Assembly: GCA_017479035.1 (NCBI GenBank)
Contig: JAFVCR010000161.1
Location: 1 to 13,307, forward strand
Reading direction: 5' to 3'
Source: Kiritimatiellia bacterium
GTDB lineage: Bacteria; Verrucomicrobiota; Kiritimatiellia; RFP12; UBA1067
Length of the DNA: 13,307 nucleotides
Of this stretch, positions 8,670 to 13,307 are shown piece after piece. The translations under genes were made by a program, and so were the position numbers. Each line of letters begins with the position of its first letter. Positions within the stretch are counted from its first letter, which is position 1. The notes under the pieces are model-generated. The model did not search any database and had not been told where the DNA came from. It saw nothing but the letters and a program-made list of their open reading frames with translations.

Positions 8670-10046
8670 TCACCGCGTCGTCGATGCCCGCCACTTCCAC
8701 CACTTTGTTTTGCGTGACGGTGCGGTCTCCAGCGCGGCGAACGCCGCCGGCGGATTCGTCAGCAGGTTCTTGCAGTATGCTCTCATGCACGTTTCGGGGA
8801 ATTTGTACGGCGTGGCAGTTGCCGCCACCACGCACGCATCGGCCTTGGGATAGCCGCGTTTGCGTGCCGCGCGCACCGCCACCGCCGTATGCGGATCCAG
8901 CACGTATCCCGTGCGCTCGTACACATCGCGCATCTCCTCTTCGGTCTCTTCCGGCGTTGCGGATGCGCTTTCAAATTCTTCGCGCAGCCTTGCGAACGCT
9001 TCTGGCTTCAGCGTGTATTTGCCGCTGTTTGCCAAATCCGCCATGAGCCGTGCAACTTCGCCGCCATCGCCGTAGTTCAGCAACCACAGCAGTCTCTCCA
9101 CGTTGGAACTCTTCAGTATATCCATCGAGGGCGAGTTTGTTACGGTGAGTTTCGCGCCCGGATCGTAAGTTCCCGTTTCGATGAAGCGTGCTAGAACATC
9201 GTTTACATTGGATGCGCACACGAATTTGCCGATGTTCGCACCCATCTTCTTTGCATACCATGCCGCGAGAATGTTGCCGAAATTACCGGACGGCACCACT
9301 ACGTCGAACCTTCTCCCTCCAAGCCGCGCTGCGGTGTATAGGTAGTATGCGATTTGCGGCACCAGCCGCCCCGTGTTGATGGAGTTCGCGCTTGATAGAT
9401 TGATGCCCGCCTTTGCCGCCTCGCCCCGGAACTTCTCGTCGGCAAAAATCCTCTTTACCGCCGCTTGCGCATCGTCGAAATTGCCTTTGATTGCGATTGC
9501 ATGCACGTTTTTGTCTGCGGGGGTTGTCATTTGCAGCCGTTGCAGCCTGCTCGTGCCGGTCTCGGGGAAGAACACCGCCACCTGCACTCCGTCCACTCCG
9601 CCGAAACCTGCCATTGCCGCGCTTCCCGTATCGCCGCTGGTTGCAGTGAGAACCAGCACTTTCTTTGCGCCGCCTTTTCTTGCCGCTTCGCCCATCAGCA
9701 CCGGCAGCGCGGAAAGTGCCACGTCCTTGAACGCTCCGGTCGGTCCGTGGAAAAGTTCGAGAATTTTGAAACCATCGGCATCAACCAGCGGGATGGGATC
9801 TTCCGCAGGGAATTTCGCAAGCACGTTCTGCACCGTAGCCGCACGGCATTCTTCGCTAACATCGCCAAAAAACGTGCGCAACGCCACGCCCAGCGCGCCG
9901 CCAAGCGTTGCACATTCGCTCCAGTCGCGCACTTTGCAATCCGCGCCCGTCTCCGGCACGAACAGCCCTCCATCCGGCGCGAGCCCTCTCAAAATAGTCT
10001 CGTGCGCTGTTGCCTCAATGCCTTTTCTGGTGGAAACAAATTTCAT
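8670..10046 (-). CDS. thrC: Threonine synthase with a 3'-terminal frameshift
   Basis: PLP enzyme converting O-phosphohomoserine to threonine. The 458-residue frame shows the fold-type II motifs: HGPTGAFKD with the PLP-binding Lys (K107), TATSGDTGSAA (134-144), SANSINTGRLVPQI (219-232) and the phosphate-binding PSGNFGN (252-258). It is of the long, E. coli-like class. ATG at 10046 with AAGGA 10 bases upstream and a strong promoter just beyond. Oddity: the last 17 or so residues read as an unnatural Arg/Trp/Lys tail (RKTKWWKWRASTTR). Shifting frame by one base near 8718-8726 instead gives VTQNKVVEVAGIDDAVRELL and a TAA at 8656-8658. The intact gene was probably about 463 codons ending at 8656, so this is a recent mutation or a sequence error. 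All catalytic motifs lie before the shift. Leads the bioD-proS operon. Confidence 0.93.
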   Translation of the reverse strand: MKFVSTRKGIEATAHETILRGLAPDGGLFVPETGADCKVRDWSECATLGGALGVALRTFFGDVSEECRAATVQNVLAKFPAEDPIPLVDADGFKILELFHGPTGAFKDVALSALPVLMGEAARKGGAKKVLVLTATSGDTGSAAMAGFGGVDGVQVAVFFPETGTSRLQRLQMTTPADKNVHAIAIKGNFDDAQAAVKRIFADEKFRGEAAKAGINLSSANSINTGRLVPQIAYYLYTAARLGGRRFDVVVPSGNFGNILAAWYAKKMGANIGKFVCASNVNDVLARFIETGTYDPGAKLTVTNSPSMDILKSSNVERLLWLLNYGDGGEVARLMADLANSGKYTLKPEAFARLREEFESASATPEETEEEMRDVYERTGYVLDPHTAVAVRAARKRGYPKADACVVAATATPYKFPETCMRAYCKNLLTNPPAAFAALETAPSRKTKWWKWRASTTR

Positions 10047-10079
10047 TTTGCTGCATTCCTTGAAAACATATATCTATAT

Positions 10080-10108
10080 ATTATACACTTTTTCGCCGCA
10101 GCGGTCAA
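10080..10108 (-). promoter_or_regulatory. Sigma70-type promoter of the thrC-bioD-proS operon
   Basis: Minus strand: TTGACC (10103-10108), exactly 17 bases, then consensus TATAAT (10080-10085). The expected start near 10073 leaves a leader of under 30 bases that includes the AAGGA ribosome binding site of thrC. There is no room for a threonine attenuator, T-box or riboswitch between this promoter and thrC. Confidence 0.82.
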
Positions 10109-10149
10109 ATCCCGCACCGGCGCAAACGCAATGACGCGCGTGCAATGGC

Positions 10150-11022
10150 CTACGCAAGCGCAAGGACTACCACTCCGGCGAGTATTGCTGCCAGTGCGAT
10201 TCCTTTGCGTTTGAGATTCGTTTCGTGGAATATCGCGCCGCCCGCGAGAAACGTGAAAACCACGCTTGTGCGGCGCATCGTGGAGAGGATCGATATGTGC
10301 GCGTCGGGATGCGCCACTGCTGAAAAATAGCAAAAATCGCTCGCCGCAAGCAGCACCCCCACAAACGGAATCGTCTTGCGCCATTGGAACGGCGTTTTGT
10401 CTGCATGGAGCATGCGCGTTACAACATCCGCTGCCAGATATAGTATCGCCATGCCCAGCATGAACCAGAAAAGCACGCTTTCCGGTGCTATCGCAAGCCG
10501 GTGGAGAATGAACTTGTCGTACAATGCGGAAACCGAGCCGCATAGCGTCCCTGCAATCGCAAGCCATATCGCGCCCGTGCGCAGCGTAAACCCCTCGAAC
10601 CTTGCCGCCAGCGAAAAAAGTATGCATCCGCCAAACGCCAGCGCGAATCCCGCAAGTTGCATAGGCGTGGGCATTTCCGCAAATATCGCCACCGCTCCGG
10701 CAAACGTCCACACCGGCCCCGTAGCGCGTATCGGTGCCATTACGGTCACGGGAATCGTCTTCAGCGCCCAATATGCAAACGTCCACGAGGTCCCCACGAT
10801 GAGCGACTTAACCGCAAGTGCCGCCATCGCCTCCGTGTTCCCTGCAAGTGCTAGCGTGGCAGCCATGCGCCCTGTGGCGGCAAGTATCGCCGCCACGGAC
10901 GAAAAACCGCACAGCGAAGTGAGAAACAACACGGTGAACACTCTGTTTGCTCGCACGGATTCTTTCTTCGCTATGTCGTATGCCGCAAGCAATAGCGCGG
11001 AAGCGAAAATCAATGGTATCAT
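10150..11022 (-). CDS. EamA/DMT-superfamily transporter
   Basis: A 290-residue, very hydrophobic inner-membrane protein with about ten predicted membrane helices in two homologous halves (about 1-140 and 148-290), the pattern of the EamA drug/metabolite transporter family. Short basic loops (RFEGFTLR, the KTPFQWRK loop) separate the helices. It also contains family-like segments such as WTFAYWALKTIPVTVMAPI in the first half and RRTSVVFTFLAGGAIFHE in the second. Such proteins export or import amino acids and other small metabolites; its position before thrC hints at, but does not show, an amino-acid substrate. The ATG at 11022 lies only 6 bases after a TATAAT box, so the mRNA may be leaderless. 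It ends 103 bp before thrC, which has its own promoter. Confidence 0.87.
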   Translation of the reverse strand: MIPLIFASALLLAAYDIAKKESVRANRVFTVLFLTSLCGFSSVAAILAATGRMAATLALAGNTEAMAALAVKSLIVGTSWTFAYWALKTIPVTVMAPIRATGPVWTFAGAVAIFAEMPTPMQLAGFALAFGGCILFSLAARFEGFTLRTGAIWLAIAGTLCGSVSALYDKFILHRLAIAPESVLFWFMLGMAILYLAADVVTRMLHADKTPFQWRKTIPFVGVLLAASDFCYFSAVAHPDAHISILSTMRRTSVVFTFLAGGAIFHETNLKRKGIALAAILAGVVVLALA

Positions 11023-11028
11023 GCATCC

Positions 11029-11037
11029 ATTATACCA
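11029..11037 (-). promoter_or_regulatory. Extended -10 promoter of the EamA transporter gene (leaderless)
   Basis: Minus strand TGGTATAAT, a consensus -10 with the extended TG motif, ending 6 bases before the ATG at 11022. No good -35 box is found at 16-19 bases upstream, which extended -10 promoters tolerate. Transcription would start at or within a base or two of the ATG. Confidence 0.6.
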
Positions 11038-11090
11038 TATTTCCCTCTTGAATGGAATAGATATGTATCGCCACGCTTATCCCCCGCGCA

Positions 11091-11455
11091 GTTTGCAGTG
11101 TGCAGTTTGAAAATGCAATCAACGCAGAGACGCAGAGATGCAGAGACACGATTGAAGATGCGAGCGTGTACTGTGGGGACGCGGGCGTCTCGCCCGCGGA
11201 GGGTTTGCAGTTATGGATGCGGCGCGACAACTGCAAACTGCAAACTATTTTAAGCGTATCTCGCCCAAGTGTAAGAGTGCATAAGGAGCATATTCTGCCG
11301 CCCCTTCGGGGCTTGTTTTATTTATTTTGTCTGTACCGGGGGTTTCGCTACGCTTCACCCCCGTCTTTATTCTTGCCCCGCTTCGCGGCTTAAAAACTTC
11401 GTGAACTTTGTGGTCTTTGTGTGATCTTTTTTCGTGTATTTCGTGTATTTCGTGG
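11091..11455 (+). repeat. Intergenic composite repeat block, copy A
   Basis: This gene-free stretch is a mosaic of simple and hairpin repeats. In order: 7-bp units of TTTGCAG/TGTGCAG (11093-11108); 8-bp units based on ACGCAGAG (11122-11150); an 8-bp-stem hairpin CGCGGGCG-tct-CGCCCGCG (11180-11198); CTGCAAA units (11230-11243); hairpin GCCCC-ttc-GGGGC (11300-11312); hairpin CGGGGGT/ACCCCCG with a 13-base loop (11337-11363); and degenerate 9-bp units such as GTGTATTTC (11434-11455). The part from about 11166 to 11413 recurs in inverted orientation at 12897-13173. Reading frames through it give only repeat peptides (for example HEIHEIHEK), so I annotate no gene. Between it and the transporter start, and from 11456 to the GT2 promoter, I see nothing further. 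Confidence 0.85.
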
Positions 11456-11517
11456 TTGATTAATCTTCCACATGCCACAGAAAAAGTGAATGCCATTGCC
11501 GCAAATTGCAAACGGTT

Positions 11518-11546
11518 TTGACACGCCACGAGCTATCTGCTATAAT
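11518..11546 (+). promoter_or_regulatory. Perfect-consensus sigma70-type promoter of the second GT2 gene (leaderless)
   Basis: TTGACA (11518-11523), 17-base spacer, TATAAT (11541-11546), with TGC just upstream of the -10, so it also carries the extended -10 motif. Both hexamers match the sigma70 consensus at all six positions. The -10 ends 7 bases before the ATG at 11554, so transcription should start at or next to the initiation codon. Confidence 0.85.
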
Positions 11547-11553
11547 CTTGGCG

Positions 11554-12552
11554 ATGGATGTTTCTGCAATAATTGTCACCTACAAGCGCGACGACCTCTT
11601 GCGCGACTGCCTGGCTTCGCTCTCTGCCGTCTGCAAAGAAGGCGAGGTGGAAACAGTTGTCGTGGACAACGCCCCTCTTTCGGGCGCGGCGCGCAGCATC
11701 GCGCAGGAATACGGCGCGATTTATGTAGCCTCTCCGTGCAACTCCGGTTTCGCCGGCGGCAACAACATCGCTCTGCGCCATTGCACCCGCAAATACATCC
11801 TCCTCCTCAACAACGACACCATCGTCCATTCCCGCGAATCCATTGCCGCTCTTGAACAGTTCCTCTCCACCCATCCCCGTTGCGGCGCGGCGCAAGGAAC
11901 GATGCATCTGCCTGCCGCCGGTGATACGCTAGGCGGATGCGGAAGTTTTCTTGCACCGTTGGGCATTCTCGTAACCCGCAAAATCTTCGTGCCGCCGGCG
12001 CAGGACGACCCTGACCCCGTAAAGGTGTTCCACGGCATTGGCGCGTTTCTAATGGTGCGCCGCGAGGTGCTGGCGCATACTGGCGGACTTTTTCGCACGC
12101 ACTTCTGGGCGTATTACGAAGAGGTCGACTTCTGCCACCGCTTGTGGCTTTCCGGGTACGAGGTGTGGTACGTCCCCACTCCTCCAATCGACCACCTCAT
12201 GGGTGCTACGTCCAATTCGTTCAACCGTTCAGCCATCATGGGTCGCTACCTGCGCAACCAGTTTTTCTCGCTCCGGGCTAATCTGTCCTTCGCCAGCCGT
12301 CTGCGGATTCTGCCGTTCTACGTTTTGATTATCGCCGGCCATGCGGCATTGCATCTTTTGCGCGGCGATGTGAAGATGGCTGCGGCGGATTGCCGTGTGT
12401 TGTTTTTCTCCCGCCGCGACCGCATACGCCTTAAAGCGGCACGGCGGCAGATTGCACGCATTCGCAAAGTCCCCGATTCCGCATTTCTGCCGCAAATCTC
12501 CCGCATGCCTTCGCTTGCCTACTTTTTCCGTTCGCTTGCAGCCAATTCGTAG
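11554..12552 (+). CDS. Family-2 glycosyltransferase, rhamnosyltransferase-like
   Basis: A 332-residue GT-A glycosyltransferase of the group often annotated as rhamnosyltransferases in O-antigen or exopolysaccharide synthesis; donor and acceptor are not deducible. Motifs: SAIIVTYKRDDLL (4-16), VVVDNA (35-40), NSGFAGGNN (63-71), the LLNNDT metal/nucleotide-sugar motif (84-89), GIGAFLMVRREV (161-172) and FWAYYEEVDFCHRLWLSGYE (184-203). A C-terminal hydrophobic segment (about 252-269) may anchor it to the inner face of the membrane. The frame stays open back to an ATG at 11506, but that start lies upstream of the promoter; ATG 11554 sits 7 bases after the -10 and directly precedes the first beta strand. 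It stands alone, converging on tRNA-Lys, between two inverted repeat blocks. Confidence 0.92.
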   Translation: MDVSAIIVTYKRDDLLRDCLASLSAVCKEGEVETVVVDNAPLSGAARSIAQEYGAIYVASPCNSGFAGGNNIALRHCTRKYILLLNNDTIVHSRESIAALEQFLSTHPRCGAAQGTMHLPAAGDTLGGCGSFLAPLGILVTRKIFVPPAQDDPDPVKVFHGIGAFLMVRREVLAHTGGLFRTHFWAYYEEVDFCHRLWLSGYEVWYVPTPPIDHLMGATSNSFNRSAIMGRYLRNQFFSLRANLSFASRLRILPFYVLIIAGHAALHLLRGDVKMAAADCRVLFFSRRDRIRLKAARRQIARIRKVPDSAFLPQISRMPSLAYFFRSLAANS

Positions 12553-12560
12553 AATCCCGG

Positions 12561-12590
12561 CAAAACAAAAATGCGGCTTTGCGGCCGCAT
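12561..12590 (-). terminator. Intrinsic terminator of tRNA-Lys
   Basis: Minus strand: 7-bp stem ATGCGGC/GCCGCAT (12571-12577 with 12584-12590), 6-base loop, followed by TTTTGTTTTG (12570 down to 12561). It begins 22 bases after the tRNA CCA end. On the plus strand the same stem is followed by a short T-run only after 7 bases, so it may serve the convergent GT2 gene weakly too. Confidence 0.75.
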
Positions 12591-12612
12591 CTCTCGATTT
12601 TGTCGTATTGGT

Positions 12613-12688
12613 TGGTCGGACTGGCGGGTCTCGAACCCGCGACCCCAACATTAAAAGTGTCGTGCTCTACCAACTGAGCTACAGTCCG
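12613..12688 (-). tRNA. tRNA-Lys (anticodon UUU) with encoded CCA
   Basis: Full cloverleaf on the minus strand, 76 nt including an encoded CCA. Acceptor CGGACTG/CAGTCCG with discriminator A; D arm GCTC-AGTTGGTA-GAGC; anticodon arm CGACA-CTTTTAA-TGTTG (one G-U pair) with anticodon TTT reading AAA/AAG; variable loop GGGTC; T arm GCGGG-TTCGAGA-CCCGC. The first acceptor pair is C1-G72 rather than the common G1-C72. It has its own promoter and terminator and is monocistronic. Confidence 0.96.
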
Positions 12689-12704
12689 GCGTGAAAACTC
12701 GCTT

Positions 12705-12733
12705 ATACTACCACATTTCACATGCAAAAGCAA
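12705..12733 (-). promoter_or_regulatory. Probable promoter of tRNA-Lys
   Basis: Minus strand: TTGCTT (12728-12733), 17-base spacer, TAGTAT (12705-12710), leaving 16 bases between the -10 and the mature tRNA 5' end. Hexamers are 4/6 (-35) and 4/6 (-10) matches, so the assignment rests on spacing and position. Confidence 0.5.
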
Positions 12734-12894
12734 GCCAAAATCTGCCGTTCCCGCAACCGCGCTGTTTCCGGTGCATGCATGCGGCTTCACCCTTATCCTG
12801 GATTTTTGGACGAGGCGGACGGGACGTTCCAGCATGGAGCGTCGTCAAGGGTTCAGGTGCGGATGAATGGCAAGGGCGGTAGAGCATAAAGCCT
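12734..12894. other. Gene-free spacer with one strong hairpin
   Basis: No credible gene here. At 12823-12843 there is a 9-bp stem GACGTTCCA-gca-TGGAGCGTC (one G-T pair) with a 3-base loop and no T-run, so it does not look like a terminator. It may be another dispersed hairpin repeat of this genome, which cannot be tested from one copy. Confidence 0.5.
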
Positions 12895-13307
12895 CACACA
12901 AAGTTCACAAAGTTTTTAAGCCGCGAAGGGGCGCAAGAATACAGACGGGGGTGGAGCGCAGCGGAACCCCCGGTACAGACAAAATAAAAAACAAGCCCCG
13001 AAGGGGCGGCAGAATATGCTCCTTATGCACTCTTGCACTTGGACGAGACACGCTTAAAATAGTTTGCAGTGTGCAGTTTGCAGTGTGCAGTTGTCGCGCC
13101 GCATCCATAACTGCACACTGCAAACCCTCCGCAAATCCTCCGCGGGCGAGACGCTCGCGTCCCCACAGTACACAGTGGGGGTTGACATTGCTACCAAAAA
13201 CTGCAAACTGCAAACTGCACACTGCAAACTCCCTCCGCGGGCGAGACGCCCGCGTCCCCACAGTACACAGTGGGAGTGGACATTGCTACCAAAAACTGCA
13301 AACTGCA
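12895..13307 (-). repeat. Intergenic composite repeat block, copy B (inverted relative to copy A)
   Basis: Read on the minus strand, this block follows the same order as copy A: the GCGGGCG-type hairpin, TTTGCAG/TGTGCAG heptamers, a shared unique segment of about 70 bp that includes ATAAGGAGCATATTCTGCCG, hairpin GCCCC-ttc-GGGGC, hairpin CGGGGGT/ACCCCCG, then the GGCTTAAAAACTT and GTGAACTTTGTG segments. The core (12897-13173) matches copy A's core with scattered substitutions and small indels, including extra heptamer units here. The stem of the CGGGGGT hairpin is unchanged while its loop differs at three positions. Any reading frame through it is repeat peptide, so no gene is called. The block continues past the window end. 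Confidence 0.85.
13137..13307 (+). repeat. Tandem duplication of a 76-bp unit, 95-bp period
   Basis: The 76-bp unit at 13137-13212 recurs at 13232-13307 with three substitutions by eye. Each unit begins CCTCCGCGGGCGAGACG, contains the CCCCACAGTACACAGTGGG segment and ends in CTGCAAACTGCA. The 19 bases between are further CTGCAAA/CTGCACA heptamers. The window ends exactly inside this pattern, so the real number of units is unknown. Confidence 0.8.

Noticed and set aside
10047..10149. Riboswitch or attenuator upstream of thrC
   Set aside because: The promoter lies about 34 bases before the start codon, leaving too short a leader; the rest of the gap is upstream of the promoter.
11245..11529. 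A 94-codon minus-strand frame in repeat block A
   Set aside because: Composed of the degenerate tandem and hairpin repeats (HEIHEIHEK-type peptide), with no ribosome binding site or promoter.
11506..11553. Upstream ATG as the start of the second GT2 gene
   Set aside because: It lies before the perfect-consensus promoter, so it would not be on the mRNA, and the residues it adds do not resemble the GT2 N-terminus.
12560..12720. tRNA-Lys as an integration (att) site
   Set aside because: No duplicated tRNA 3' end and no integrase are visible in the window.
12905..13261. A 118-codon minus-strand frame in repeat block B
   Set aside because: It runs entirely through hairpin and heptamer repeats and its product is repeat peptide; the same peptide pieces appear from copy A in another arrangement.
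13137..13307. Possible CRISPR array
   Set aside because: Only two 76-bp units; the 19-bp gap between them is itself heptamer repeat rather than a unique spacer, and no cas genes are present.
11091..13307. Insertion sequence or composite transposon bounded by the inverted repeats
   Set aside because: No transposase or integrase frame lies between the copies, and I see no target-site duplications; the enclosed genes are a glycosyltransferase and a tRNA.

Overview
This window is a stretch of bacterial chromosome, moderately GC-rich with G/C-biased third codon positions. Most of it is ordinary housekeeping genes. The lineage cannot be fixed from these genes. The dispersed intergenic repeats (short hairpins and degenerate 8-9 bp tandem units that translate into spurious His/Glu/Lys-rich peptides) remind me of Verrucomicrobiota/Kiritimatiellota/Lentisphaerota-type genomes. 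That is a low-to-moderate confidence impression, not a demonstrated assignment.

Layout. (1) 1-3772, plus strand: a tightly packed run of a 5'-truncated PAS-domain protein, an RluA-family pseudouridine synthase and a DinG/XPD-type Fe-S DNA helicase; the first two overlap by 4 bp and the next pair is separated by 1 bp. (2) 3767-11022, minus strand, converging on the helicase with a 6 bp overlap. In transcription order it holds an EamA/DMT transporter, threonine synthase (thrC), dethiobiotin synthetase (bioD), prolyl-tRNA synthetase (proS) and a long ORF joining a family-2 glycosyltransferase to a secreted glycosidase-like beta-propeller. A strong sigma70-type promoter precedes thrC, so thrC-bioD-proS is probably one operon; bioD and proS overlap by ATGA. 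(3) 11023-13307: a repeat-rich intergenic stretch, a second family-2 glycosyltransferase on the plus strand, a convergent tRNA-Lys(UUU) with its own promoter and terminator, and a second repeat block.

Main points of interest. Three genes (the transporter, the GT2-propeller ORF and the second GT2) have a TATAAT/TAGAAT -10 box with an upstream TG only 6-7 bases before the ATG. Two of these also have a well-placed -35 box, one of them a perfect TTGACA-N17-TATAAT. They are therefore predicted to make leaderless mRNAs, which corrects two start codons. The GT2-propeller ORF carries a complete signal-peptide-like segment and a Shine-Dalgarno site in its middle. It is either a membrane-spanning fusion (cytoplasmic transferase, exported propeller) or two genes. 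thrC has a single-base frameshift near its 3' end; restoring it gives a natural C-terminus and a stop codon just before bioD. Two similar repeat blocks lie in inverted orientation around the second GT2 and tRNA-Lys.

I see no phage, transposase, CRISPR array, defence or secondary-metabolite system in the window.
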